A DNA stretch of 64,000 nucleotides from Galeruca laticollis. Taxonomy: Eukaryota > Arthropoda > Insecta > Coleoptera > Chrysomelidae. A program made the position numbers and the translations under genes. The first letter of the stretch is position 1; each line of letters begins with the position of its first letter. Under the pieces are notes generated by a model. It saw only the letters and a program-made list of their open reading frames with translations, searched no databases and had not been told where the DNA came from. Positions 1-10,050 of the stretch are shown here, one piece after another. The DNA lies in assembly GCA_963921935.1 (NCBI GenBank), contig OY998175.1, positions 263,617,709 through 263,681,708 on the forward strand, given 5' to 3'.

Positions 1-743
1 TTTCATATGCACCAAAACCTAATAAAATAGTGTTGTTACTTTCCACTCTGCATGAAGGTGCAAGCATTTCCGAAAATGGAAAACCTGATATAATTATAAA
101 TTATAATGAAACCAAGTCAGGTGTAGATACTTTTGATCAACTATGCAGTAATATGACCTGCTCCAGAAAAACCCGGAGATGGCCTATGTGTGTTTTTTAT
201 GGAATGATTAACATAGCTACCATCAATTCATTTGTAGTATACTGCCATAATTCTCACAAAGCTAATACGAAGCCTGCTTCCCGCTTCCAGTTCATGTTAA
301 ATTTGGGCAAAAGCCTTGCTGAGCCATGGATGCGCCAAAGATTGAACATCCCCAATTTACGTCGCAATATTCGACAGGACATAAACGAAATTCTAAACAT
401 ACAGCCTGTTCCTGAACCAGATAACCCTATGGCAAAGAAGCGGACAGTGTGCTCCTTCTGCCCTAGCCGTCTGAGAAGAATGACAACAAACTTTTGTGTA
501 CAGTGTAAACGAGCAATCTGCGGACAGCACAACAGAAATTGTTGCCCAGAATGTCCATTTTCTTCGGCATAATTCATTTTTTTTCAAACCATATCCATTA
601 ATTTGATTAGTTTAAGATGAAAAACCTATTATTTCTGTAGGAAAATATATTTTGATTTTTTTAAAATGTGTTTTAATCCAAAGTCGTAAATTTTACGACG
701 TATTAGTATTACGGAATAATCAAATCATATTAGTACTCTAGGG
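1..743 (+). mobile_element. piggyBac element, 3' portion (5' part outside window)
   Basis: This is the right-hand part of a piggyBac-superfamily DNA transposon. It holds the C-terminal transposase frame, a 170 bp non-coding tail with a 17 nt imperfect palindrome (gtcgtaaa / tttacgac, arms 683-690 and 692-699), and a terminal ctctaGGG directly followed by TTAA at 744-747, the target site used by this superfamily. The 5' end and the first catalytic aspartates lie left of the window. Confidence 0.85.
3..572 (+). CDS. piggyBac transposase, C-terminal fragment
   Basis: The frame is open from the left window edge, so the 5' end is not seen; the internal GTG at 30 is not a real start. The visible 190 residues end the catalytic DDE_Tnp_1_7 domain (KSGVDTFDQLC, carrying a conserved late aspartate, then RKTRRWP and an aromatic INSFVVY segment). 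They finish with the cysteine-rich C-terminal domain typical of piggyBac: CSFC, CVQC, C, H, CC and C pairs over the last 45 residues, a RING/PHD-like zinc fold that binds transposon ends. The visible portion has no stop or frameshift. Whether the full gene is intact cannot be judged here. Family assignment is strong; activity is unknown. Confidence 0.9.
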   Translation, partial: SYAPKPNKIVLLLSTLHEGASISENGKPDIIINYNETKSGVDTFDQLCSNMTCSRKTRRWPMCVFYGMINIATINSFVVYCHNSHKANTKPASRFQFMLNLGKSLAEPWMRQRLNIPNLRRNIRQDINEILNIQPVPEPDNPMAKKRTVCSFCPSRLRRMTTNFCVQCKRAICGQHNRNCCPECPFSSA

Positions 744-747
744 TTAA
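741..747 (+). other. piggyBac 3' terminus with TTAA target site
   Basis: GGG at 741-743 closes the terminal inverted repeat and TTAA at 744-747 is the expected flanking target duplication. The partner TTAA is outside the window. Confidence 0.75.
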
Positions 748-1099
748 TGGTCTTAGAATATATTGAACAAGCAGTCACTATAGATTTGCAATAGTATAAT
801 TGACAATTTTGGAATATTCTTTGGAAATTTATAAATTTAAAATTTTAAATTATTAATTTTTTTTAATCTTTGAACCCTCCCTGAGGTAAGAGCGAGTAAG
901 TCAATTTTGTAGTAATTTATCTTTCAGAATATAAAATTTCATATTCATCTGAGCCGGGCATAATAATTTGACAATTCCTGTCAAAATTTCAAATAGGTTA
1001 TATTCAGTGATGAAGGTGTTTTCACATTAGTGTAGTTACTACCACGATTGTAACAACAGCATCTAATAATCAAATTTCAAATAAAATCATATAATACAT
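748..1099. other. AT-rich spacer, no gene seen
   Basis: I see no coding frame or element end here. The stretch is AT-rich single-copy-looking DNA between the piggyBac terminus and the satellite array. Confidence 0.5.
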
Positions 1100-1128
1100 A
1101 ATTATAAAAACAGTAGAACATAAAATAT

Positions 1129-1133
<5 letters not shown>

Positions 1134-1184
<51 letters not shown>
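1134..1184. repeat. (TA)n microsatellite
   Basis: Uninterrupted TA tract at the left edge of the satellite array. Confidence 0.95.
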
Positions 1185-1186
<2 letters not shown>

Positions 1187-1392
1187 CATAGTTTGGGGAC
1201 TTTTATAGTAGATTAATAACGATTGGAAATTAGTAATCCGATAATCTGTACCAAATTATTAATAATATGTCCGAAACGATAAATGGAGACAATCGCTGCG
1301 TTTTCTATAAAAAACGTTCAAATTATCGATTTTTACAAGTTTTGATTGAATCGGTATTCACGTCGAAAGCGAAATATCCCAGTTCACGTGAC

Positions 1393-1395
<3 letters not shown>

Positions 1396-1438
<43 letters not shown>
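1396..1438. repeat. (TA)n microsatellite
   Basis: TA tract at a unit boundary of the array; the corresponding place in other units has only a short atatatat. Confidence 0.95.
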
Positions 1439-1443
<5 letters not shown>

Positions 1444-1787
1444 GTTTGAGGACCTTTATAGTAGATTAATAACGATTGGAAATTAGTTATCGGGTAATCT
1501 GTATCAAACTCAATCTTGTTAACTACTCTTAATTACTTGAAACGTTCTATATCTATGAAAAAAATCTGGTAGTCCACAACGAGGCAAACATATAGAATAG
1601 ATAGTTCGAGGACATGTTGTTATACGCGCAATGCTTAGTATGGCTACATCTTGAAAATTTCGATACAATAACTCCTTCTATAGTTTGCTGTAGTGTCTCA
1701 AAGGATGTTGTTTGTCAAACACTGATTGAGAATTTATCACTAAATTATTTATATACAGAAATTAGATAAATTTGTAAAATAACATCT

Positions 1788-1790
<3 letters not shown>

Positions 1791-1838
<48 letters not shown>
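1791..1838. repeat. (TA)n microsatellite
   Basis: TA tract inside a long unit, just before the gaaatgatattatgagg motif. The equivalent sites at 2416 and 3399 are not expanded. Confidence 0.95.
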
Positions 1839-1842
<4 letters not shown>

Positions 1843-3726
1843 GATATTATGAGGACAGTTCTTATGCGCGTTCGTTCGGTGACAATTCAAAATTAATAAT
1901 AATATGTCCGAAACGATATATGAATTCAATAGCTGCATTTTATCTGGGAAACGTTCAAATAATCGAATTTTACAAATTTTGATTCAACCTGTATTCACGT
2001 CGGAAGCGAAATATCACAGATTACGCGAAGACATATATATGAAATAGTTTGGGGACCTTTATAGTAGATTAATAACGATTGGAAATTAGTAATCCGGTAA
2101 TCTGTATCAAATTCAAACTTGTTATTTACTCTTAATTACTTACATACTATATTCCATTTTGAGCGACATGATATGCGAATTTTGATGATGAAAATATCTG
2201 GAAGTCCACAAAGAGACATACATATAAGATAGATAATTCGAGGACCCGTCGTTATACGCAATGTTTACTATGGGGATATCTAAACAATTTCGATACAATA
2301 ACTTCTTCTATCCTTTGCTGTAGTGCCCCACGGAGGTTTGTATTGGTTTTTTATTGAGAACCCATCAATAAATCATTTATATACAGAATAGATAAATTTG
2401 TAAAATAACATCAGGATATACATGAAATGATATTATGAGGACAGTTCTTATGCACGTTCGGGTGTTCGGTGACAATTCAAAATTATTAATAATATGTACG
2501 AAACGATATATGATTTCAATAGCTGCATTTTCTCTAAAAAACGTTCAATTAATCGAATTTTACAAATTTCGATTTAACCTGTATTCACGTCGAAACCGAA
2601 ATATCACAGATCACGCGAAGACAAATATATGAAATAGTTTGCGGACCTTTGTAGTAGATTGATAACGATTGAAAATTATTAATCCCGTAATCTGTATCGA
2701 ATTATTAATAATGTGTCCGAAACGATAAATATATATAAAAAACGTTCAAATAATCGAATTCTACAAATTTTGATTAAATTGGTATTCACATCGAAAGCGA
2801 AATATCACAGATCACGCGAAGACATATATATGAAATAGTTTGGGGCCTTTGTAGTAGATTAATAACGATTTAAAATTATTAAACCCGTAATCTGTATCAA
2901 ATTATTATTAATTTGTCCGAAAGGATATGGAGTCAATCGCTGCGTTTTCTATAAAAAACGTTCAAATAATCGAATTTTACAAATTTTGCTTAAATCGGTA
3001 TTCACGTCGAAAGCGAAATATCCCAGATCACGTGAAGACATATATAAAAAATTGTTTGGGGACCTTTAAAGTAGATTAATAACAATTGGAAATCAGTAAT
3101 CCGGTAATCTGTATCAAATTCAATCTTGTTAACTACTCTTAATTACATGAAACATTATATATCTATAAAAAAATCTGGTAGTCCACTACGAGGCATACAT
3201 ATAAAATAGATAGTTCGAGGACACGTTGTTATACGCAATGCTTAGTATGGGGACATCTTAAAAATTTCGATAAAATAACTCCTTCTATAGTTTTCTGTAG
3301 TGTCTCAAAGGATGTTTTGTTATTAAACACTGATTGAGAATTTATCACTATATTATTTATATACAGAAATTAGATAAATTTGTAAAATAACATCTGGATA
3401 TATATGAAATGATATAATGAGGACAGTTCTTATGCGCGTTCCGGTGTTCGGTGACAATTCAAAATTAATAATAATATGTCCGAAACGATATATGAATTCA
3501 ATAGCTGCATTTTCCCTGGAAAACGTTCAAATAATCGAATTCTACAAACTTCGATTCAACCTGTATTCACGTCGAAAGCGAAATATCACATATCACGCGA
3601 AGACATATATATGAAATAGTTTGGGGACCTTTATAGTAGATTAATAACGATTGCAAATTAATAATCCGATAATCTGTATCAAATTATTAATAATATCTCC
3701 GGAACGATAAATGGAGTCAATCGCTG

Positions 3727-5213
3727 TGGCACCACTTGTTGAGGTGTTACTTCAAATTTCGTGGTAGTATAGGAACAGGAGGGGGTCACATTTGCATAGA
3801 GCTTGCTGCAAGATACAGAAGGTGGAGTATTACACAAATTCTCATTATTTTTAAGCAGCTGATGTGATTTTTCTGGTGTGGATGGATCTGGAGGCAATGA
3901 CGGTGTTCTTGGAAAGTCATCAAATTTTTCTGCATCGTTTTGTTCTTTACCTGCAACTTGGGTTTTTGATGATAGTTGTATAACAAGCCTGTGGTATTGG
4001 TGATGGTGCACGTGGTGGAAGGTGCCCATTATTTTCTTCAACGAACCAATTGTAGGAATATTTATCGGCTTGTACGTGGTTTCAGCTGGATCAAACATCC
4101 AATCTCCGAAGATTTCCGAATTAAGAGGTTAAATGCCCGTCTTTCCAAATCCATTCACAGCTGTTTGGATACTAGCAGCTTCCATATATGCGTTTCCGAA
4201 AAGCTTACCTATCTGATATATTGTAAATGGTCGCCCTGGAGTTTCATGCAGCCATTTTTGAGCCTCTGGCGTATAATAGGTGCTAAGTGGCGACATAAAA
4301 CTGACGTCGAGTGGTTGCAAGCGATCCGTCGTATGCGGTGGAAAGCAGATCATTACAACACGGTTACGTCTAGCCTTCTCTATAACCTCTAAGTTCTTTG
4401 TATAAGTGGTAGGTCCGTCCAAAAGTAAGAGGACAGGGTTTTCTTTGAAGGATTTGGAAAACTCAATATATTGATTGAACCAATTCGAAACAACTTCTTT
4501 TCGCATCCATCCTGATGAACGATAAAAATCTTCACTTCCCAGGAGAAGCATCATCTAGCAGCTCCGGATTTGCTCTGGATCTGGAAAAAATTAACGTGGG
4601 CGGCATAAACACGCCAGTAGCGCTCATGCAAATTTCCAGAGTGACAAGAATGCCGCCTTCTGGTGAGGATATACACCCAACTTGCCTTTTCCCAGACAGT
4701 GATAAACATTTAGATTTTTTCATTGGTACTGTCATTATACCCGTCTCATCGACGTTGTAAATCCGTTCGTGTGGAATTTCATATTTTTCAGGCACATAGG
4801 AGAGTAACGAGAAAAATTTTAGTACAACAGGCTCTAGCAAATGATGTTGGCTCAGCGGTGCGAAGTTCAACATTTGGACGTTTCCTTAGAAAACTGTATA
4901 ACCAAGCTTCACCCACCATTTTTTTGTCCCTGTTTATTTGATTAGCCAAGCTATTGCGTTGAGCTAACTGAAAAGCCAAACTGTGAAAGTCATTCAAAGT
5001 AAATCCAAATAATCGCGATTCCATAGACCAAATGTGTTGCACCAACTCTTCTTCAAGCTCAACAGAAAAAACCGGTATGTGACACCCTAGATCCTTTTTT
5101 GGGGCATCTAATCGCTCGTTGGACCCATTTTTATCTTTTTTACTCGGGCTTCAATAGATGTCCGAGGTACACCATATTATTTCGAAGCCTTAAGATAACC
5201 CATTGAACAAAAC
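3727..5213 (-). pseudogene. pogo/Tigger-like transposase, broken
   Basis: Collinear pieces in several frames make up a Tigger/jerky-type transposase. An N-terminal psq-like helix-turn-helix (GVPRTSIEARVKK, about 5105-5180) is followed by a CENP-B-type DNA-binding region (4788-5045: MESRLFGFTLNDF, RDKKMVGEAWLYSFL). The DDE_1 core follows: first aspartate in IYNVDETG (4532-4873), second in LLLLDGPTT and the downstream FPPHTTDRLQPLD (4129-4554). A proline-rich C-terminus occupies 3727-4098. Frameshifts lie near 5100, between the 5045 and 4873 segments, and near 4540-4560. A TAA at 4129-4131 interrupts an otherwise continuous frame into the C-terminal piece. It cannot encode a working enzyme as it stands. 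Jerky-like host genes are an alternative origin, but the flanking terminal repeat favours a transposon. Confidence 0.85.
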
Positions 5214-5265
5214 GGGAAAGTATCCAGTTTTACCCGACCGCTTGATATCCCATTTTGCCCGACTG
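3727..5265 (-). mobile_element. pogo/Tigger-like DNA transposon remnant
   Basis: The element is read on the minus strand. Its 5' end is probably cagtcgggcaaaatggg (plus 5249-5265), a plausible terminal repeat. The 3' end is cut at 3726, where satellite sequence starts, so the second terminal repeat and target duplication are missing. Confidence 0.65.
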
Positions 5266-5578
5266 CACGTTTAAAAATATTTTCTTAAAATGCTTATAAC
5301 GAAAACTAGTTATCATATTCACAAGTTCACGAAAATAAACTTAAAATATGCAGAATCTTGAAAAATACTCACTGTTACTTATTTTGCTTGTTTAAACTAA
5401 AAAAGTCCTAATTAACTGCTGATAAAACTAAACAACATAACCACACTTTTTTGAACTGCCACCTACCACAACGTTATTTTTACCGAATTGCACACCTGGT
5501 TGCCAGGTGGCGTTGCTTGTTTTTAAATATTGGCTGGTATCCCGTTTTATCCGACTATCCTGTTTTGTCAAACATTCC

Positions 5579-5804
5579 CCTAGATATATTTATGAACAGA
5601 AATACAATGCTTTAATGGCATGGTGTAATAAGAATAAGGTGAGAAAGTATCCGGGAAACGTAATTTTGGCGTATTTCTCGGATGAATTAAACTCTTTCAA
5701 ACCTCCGACCCAGCACCTTCAAATATAAACATAATGTTGATATTTGGGAATTCACCAAGTTAAAAGCGTTTCTCGAACAAAAAAGTAAATATTATGAACC
5801 ATAA
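5579..5804 (+). pseudogene. Tyrosine-recombinase (Crypton-like) N-terminal fragment, copy 1
   Basis: Two frames together resemble the N-terminal core-binding domain of the insect Crypton-like tyrosine recombinases. The first is YEQKYNALMAWCNKNKVRKY followed by NVILAYFSDEL. After a gap and frame change comes NVDIWEFTKLKAFLEQKSK, then a stop at 5802. The catalytic domain with the HxxR and tyrosine motifs is absent. The residues upstream of 5579 look like part of a DNA-transposon end rather than protein. The family call rests on my recollection of this widespread insect family and should be tested by profile search. Confidence 0.6.
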
Positions 5805-6234
5805 AAATATAATTAATTTTCTGTTGAAAGCTCCAAATTCCCGTTTTCTAATGATCAAAGTAAGGAAATGTCTCAGTAAATGCTTTAGTGCTTAGTATAA
5901 AATTGAAATATCTTGTACAGTTATTGAACGAAATTTTTAGTGTTCGTATGGTGTGTTGCTTAACTAAATCTGTGTTACTGTTACTCATTTTGCTTGTCTA
6001 AACTAAAAAAGTCCTAGTTTAATGCTGATAAAACTAAACAGCATAACCACGCTTTTTTGAACTGCCACCCACCACTCACCACAAAACACGAATTAAGCGG
6101 AAGAATCGCCTACTATATTTGAACAAACGGTATTCTTACCGAATTACACCCCTGGTTGCCAGGTGGCGTTGCTTGTTTTTAAATATTGGCTGGTATCCCG
6201 TTTTATCCGACTATCCTGTTTTGTCAAACTTTCC

Positions 6235-6430
6235 CCTAGATATATTTATGAACAGAAAAACAATGCTTTAATGGCATGGTGTAATAAGAATAAAGTGAGA
6301 AAGTATCCGGGAATTAATTTCTTTCAAACCTCCGACTCAGCACCTTAAAATATGAGCATAATGTTGATATTTGGGAATTCACCAAGTTAAAAGCGTTTCT
6401 CAAACAAAAAAGTAAATATTATTAACCATA
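6235..6430 (+). pseudogene. Tyrosine-recombinase (Crypton-like) N-terminal fragment, copy 2
   Basis: Second copy within the tandem duplication. It starts with the same YEQKNNALMAWCNKNK but loses about 30 bp after KYPG compared with copy 1. It keeps the downstream VDIWEFTKLKAFL block in another frame and then meets a stop at about 6424. It is non-functional and contains only the N-terminal domain. Confidence 0.58.
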
Positions 6431-6602
6431 AAAATATAATTAATTTTCTGTTGAAAGCTCCAAATTCCCGTTTTCTAATGATCTAAGTAAGGAAATGTCT
6501 CAGTAAATGCTTTAGTGCTTAGTATAATATTGAAATATCTTGTACAGTTATTGAACGAAATTTTTAGTGTTCGTATGGTGTGTTGCTTAACTAAATCTGT
6601 GT

Positions 6603-6973
6603 TCCTCATACTTCGCCGGGGTAATTAGGCAGGACACCATATCTAAAACTATTATATTTTCTAAAATTGATTGGCGTTTGCTTTTTTACTTCAGAATATT
6701 ACCTAATGTTTAACTAATGCTCAATTTCAAACTCTTTACATCACGCACTAGTGAAAAAAGTAAATTCCTATGCGCAGTAGTGTGTAAAGTAAATAATTAA
6801 TTTCTATCAAAATTGTGATAAAACTTACGGTAGTAGAAAAAATATTGTATCCAGTTCGTGTGATGTATGATGTGATCGTCACATTCGCCTTCGTCTCATG
6901 TGACAATATTCACATTCGTCAAAAAAGGCTTACAAACAATTATTGCATAAATAACTATTTTTCGAAAACATCA
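6603..6973. other. Spacer with a cgcactagtg motif
   Basis: No gene is evident. At 6734-6810 there is ctttacatcacgcactagtg followed by gtgtgtaaagta. This resembles the palindromic block at 46876-46941 beside another recombinase fragment. Confidence 0.45.
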
Positions 6974-7442
6974 TGTAATGTTTTTCTTATTTATTTAGAA
7001 CAGTTCATCCTGACGGATGGGATAAATTAATACACACGTTAGGCACTTACTAAATTTATTTATTCACTGATTTGTATTATATACACAGTATATTTAGTAC
7101 ACTACTACACAGTAATTTTTATAAACACTTCACTACTATTTACTTGCCCACCTGTTAATTTCACGAGATCACTTTATAAACTGTCTTTTCCCGCTGGTCG
7201 GTCTTCTATATATTAGTGCATTTTTCAAAAGATAGTTCCAGATTGCGGCTTACCCAAAAACAATCGGCTCCCTGGAATTTTCTAGATAAGACTGGTCACA
7301 AAAATGAAGTCTAGACAAGATAGTGGCAAAAAATCGTAAGCAGTTCTGAGAAATCTCTGCCCATCCGCCAAAATTTTAACTTTTTTACATGGGTTAGACA
7401 GAGTCGGATTCAGGGACTACACTAGTGAGCTATTCCGTAACA
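6974..7442 (-). repeat. gypsy 3' LTR
   Basis: It matches the right LTR along its length, for example tttataaactgtcttt against tttataaagtgacttt, and cagggactacactagtg against cagggactacgctagtg. It is 469 bp and shows many substitutions relative to its partner, so the insertion is not recent. Confidence 0.88.
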
Positions 7443-8061
7443 TTACCCCCTCCTTAAATAAAATTTTCTCCTGGAACTTTTGTGTAGCCGAGACTGGACG
7501 TTGGAATCGGCAACTTGCCCCATTTCTACACTTTCCAATCTTATGGAAATAACAGGGCACCGTCTTCATCGGATACTGATAACGGGGGTTGTAGCTGCAA
7601 ATTAATATCTGGACACCGGTATCTTGGAAGATCACCTCTACCATGTTCCTGATGACTCGCCAATCTAACTGGTTACTCGCTATCTTATGCATAGCCAGTT
7701 TCTTCACACTGGATTCCAACACATGGTCTAGGAGGTTTCGAAGTGCTTCCCACACATCGCAGTGGATAAATCGATCTTGACATTCATTTTTAGTTACTAC
7801 GTAGAAGACATACCGCGAATTATGTTTCAGTCTCAGTGTCTTGCCAGGGGCTGGAATCTGGTCTACAAGTTTTTCTAATTGCCCGAACTTCTTTCGAAAG
7901 ACAGTTGCCAACCCTCGTACGTTCTTGAGACGGGCGAGGATGTTGTATGCCAGTGAATAATATTCCTGGAGAGTGAACAAATCTTGTCGTTGTTCTGAAG
8001 TAAATCCATATCTAGCTTTCCCGGCACCTCCATACGCGCCCACAAATCCATCGAAGTAGGG
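7417..8061 (-). CDS. Macrodomain (TARG1/OARD1-like) plus CCCH zinc-finger frame in gypsy
   Basis: This is the longest open frame in the gypsy copy, at least 208 residues; numbering is from the GTG at 8043, and the frame is open from 8061. Residues ~20-150 resemble the OARD1/TARG1 class of macrodomains, which bind ADP-ribose or remove it from proteins: RGLATVFRKKFGQ (glycine loop and KKFG), YVFYVVTK (the lysine matches the TARG1 catalytic lysine), MHKI...LDW and VEVIFQDTGVQI. The usual GCGLD loop reads ASNQ with two residues missing, so the catalytic aspartate and part of the ligand loop seem lost. Residues 164-182 form a CCCH-type finger (C-X7-C-X5-C) in which the last histidine is Arg. The frame runs through the purine tract and ends 25 bp inside the LTR. 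It could be a pol C-terminal extension or a separate captured host-derived gene. Confidence 0.72.
   Translation of the reverse strand, partial: PYFDGFVGAYGGAGKARYGFTSEQRQDLFTLQEYYSLAYNILARLKNVRGLATVFRKKFGQLEKLVDQIPAPGKTLRLKHNSRYVFYVVTKNECQDRFIHCDVWEALRNLLDHVLESSVKKLAMHKIASNQLDWRVIRNMVEVIFQDTGVQILICSYNPRYQYPMKTVPCYFHKIGKCRNGASCRFQRPVSATQKFQEKILFKEGVMLRNSSLV
7443..7456 (-). other. gypsy polypurine tract
   Basis: On the minus strand, taaggagggggtaa lies immediately upstream of the 3' LTR start TGTTACGG. This is the expected second-strand primer. It is also read through by the macrodomain frame. Confidence 0.75.
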
Positions 8062-8361
8062 TCACATCTCGAATATGGTTCACTCCTTTCTCTAGGTCAT
8101 GTTTTCCTTCGAATGGCGCTAGTCTGTTTTGGTGAACTACTTTTGGTTTTCCGTTGTGAATATTGCTCATGCGATATATAACATCATTGATCCTTGTCTT
8201 GATTGAGTATGGACCTTCCCAGGATTTTTGTGATTTTGGAAAAAATAATTACTCCCTTCTTTAAAACCGCCTACTGTGGCCTGCGTGTCGTACCGACTTT
8301 TCATTCTGTCGCTGACAACTTGAAGATTTGTTTGAGTTAGTTCATGAATATCGTTCAGCCT
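8062..8361 (-). pseudogene. gypsy integrase C-terminal (GPY/F) region
   Basis: Minus-strand frames read DRMKSRYDTQATVGGFKEG, then SWEGPYSIKTRINDVIYRM (8168-8222) and VVHQNRLAPFEG. This is the GPY/F module that follows the integrase core in gypsy elements and helps target or bind DNA. Short gaps and shifts separate the blocks, including a deletion where the LYNP-type motif is expected. Confidence 0.75.
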
Positions 8362-9188
8362 TCATCTCAATTGGATCACGTAGTCTTCTCCTGCTAGATC
8401 TTCTCCAGGCCGACAGCCAAATTCCAGGTCACAAGGAAGCCTCATTTCACGTTCAAACAGGATTTTCGCAGGTGTTTCACTCGTGGACTCATTGACGGCA
8501 GATCGATAAGCCAATGCGAATTGGGAAAGATACTGGTCCCAATTTCTTTGATGGGTTGAAACTACTTTGGACAGGTATTTTCCAATAGTCCTGTTCATTC
8601 TCTCGACCATTCCATCTGACTGTGGATGTAATATTGTTGTCCTGGTATTCTTCATTTCCAGCTTGTCACAAATCTCCTGGTATAGATATCTTTCGAAATT
8701 TCTTACCTGGTCACTGTGGACTTCCAAGGGCACTCCATATCGGCTGATGAATTCTTCCACCAATACATCCGCGACAGATGTGGCCTCTTTATTTAGGATC
8801 GAGTAAATTTCTACCCAGTTTGCGAAATAATCCATTATAACCAGGATGTATTTACCACCACTTTCTGTAGTCGGAAATGCTCCAGCGTTGTCTAAAGCAA
8901 TCCGTTCGAAAGGGCTTCCACCATTGTACAGTTTCATGTGTGCCTCTTGCGATGTGGCCCATTACTCGTAGCACAAGTCGTACATTTCTTGCACCAGTCC
9001 TTCACATCGTCGGAAATGATCATCCAATAAGACCTTTCACGGACTCGCTGGAGGGTTTTCTCCACTCCCAGATGGCCTTTCGATGGACTGCCGTGTAACA
9101 TCGTCAGTACCTCAGCTACTCTCGTTCTAAGGATAATTAGATGTCTCCTCATCTCGGAACCATCATCGTTTTCAAGGACTCTTTTCAA
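8362..9188 (-). pseudogene. gypsy integrase (zinc-binding and catalytic core)
   Basis: The HHCC zinc domain occupies 8934-9188 (GSPSKGHLGVEKT, then WCKKCTTC). The rve core occupies 8362-8937. Catalytic residues are visible: first D in ERIALDNAG (family usually has DxAGPFP), second D in HSDQVRNFE, and E in SDGMVERMNRT. The enzyme would join element cDNA to host DNA in the nucleus. The two parts overlap in different frames, indicating one frameshift near 8935. The core frame itself is uninterrupted over 191 codons. Confidence 0.9.
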
Positions 9189-9495
9189 CAGCCCTTCTTC
9201 CAGGACATGTGAGTCTCACTGAGCCCATTATGCCTTGAGGGTCTGTGAAAATGTTGGCACTTCTTACCATGTAGGTCGCGGATTTTCTTATTTCTATTCC
9301 CGATTCTTCTTTAGGTGGGGATCATTCTCCGAATCTTCTCTGACCCTGGTGGGTGACCATTCGTCTTGGAACTGCAGCTTCCCTATATTCCGCCTTATTG
9401 TAGTGGAAGCAGTCTGTTGGAAATGGCCGTCTGGACAGGGAGTCGGCATTTCGGTGACCCACACCAGCTCGATGTTCGATGTTGAAATCGTACTC
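9189..9495 (-). other. gypsy RNase H-integrase connector, degraded
   Basis: This is internal gypsy sequence between the RNase H end and the zinc domain of integrase. No long frame survives. The minus strand reads short tether-like fragments (RNADSLSRRPFP-like near 9420-9450), as expected here. Confidence 0.55.
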
Positions 9496-10050
9496 TTAAA
9501 GTGGTTCAATCCATCTAGCGATCTGGCCTTCGCGATTCTGGAACTGCATCAACCACTTGAGTACTGCATGATCAGTCCGGATTAAAAACTTCCTACCATA
9601 GAGATACCGGTAGAAGTGTGCCACGGACTTCAGTACCGCCAAAATATCTCTCCTTGTGACGCTGTAGTTCCGTTCTGTTTTGGAAAGGACTTTACTGAAA
9701 TATCCCAGCACACATTCTTGCCCTCCTTGAATCTGTGAGAGCACTCCTCCAATTCCTACGTTGCTTGCGTCCGTGTCAAAGATAAACTCTTCCTCTGGTA
9801 ATGGGTATCCCAATATCAGCGCCGTGTTAAAATGCCTCTTCAAGGTTTCAGAAGCCGCTTGACAGTTTTCGTCCCATTGGAAAACTCTAGCTTCTTCTGT
9901 AAGTCGAGTTAGAGGCTTGGTAATATCTCCTGATAAATTTTCTATAATATGTACACAGTCCAAGGAAACTCCTAATTTCATGTTAATCGGTTGGCTGCGG
10001 CCATAGCTGAATGGAAGAAATTTTGTCTGGATCCACCACCACTCCTTCAT
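9496..10050 (-). pseudogene. gypsy RNase H and RT connection domain
   Basis: The frame of about 180 codons starts in the RT thumb/connection (ITKPLTRLTEEARVFQWDE) and covers RNase H. Key residues are FDTDASNVGIGGVLSQ (first catalytic D), SKTERNYSVTRRDILAV (E-type position, family has TxxELLAV) and FLIRTDHAVLKWL (second D). It degrades the RNA strand during reverse transcription. There is no stop inside. It is joined to the RT core upstream by at least one frameshift. Confidence 0.9.

Larger units (their letters stand above)
1100..3726. repeat. Satellite-like array with long and short units
   Basis: A conserved block beginning atagtttggggacc recurs near 1189, 1441, 2044, 2634, 2836, 3053 and 3617. 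Spacing is about 565-603 bp for long units and about 200-250 bp for short units. Long units carry an extra 350 bp module that includes gaggacagttcttatgcgc at about 1850, 2436 and 3418. Short units lack this module. Many units end in or next to (TA)n. Two look-alike 65-codon frames at 2435 and 3417 are simply the same repeat read twice. The array stops abruptly at 3726, where the pogo element begins. Confidence 0.8.
5369..6602. repeat. Direct tandem duplication, two ~0.6 kb units
   Basis: Unit 1 (5369-5975) and unit 2 (5976-6602) begin with actgttact-ttttgcttg and end with gcttaactaaatctgtgtt. They are highly similar. Unit 1 lacks about 50 bp present in unit 2 (around 6075-6125), and unit 2 has a smaller deletion in the coding part. 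Both carry the same recombinase fragment. Confidence 0.85.

Noticed and set aside
254..587. Minus-strand frames opposite the piggyBac transposase
   Set aside because: Antisense shadows of a recognised coding region.
2435..3614. Two similar 65-codon frames (MRTVLM...YSRR) that look like a small gene family
   Set aside because: They are the same phase of the satellite repeat read twice; other units have the frame broken and there is no domain.
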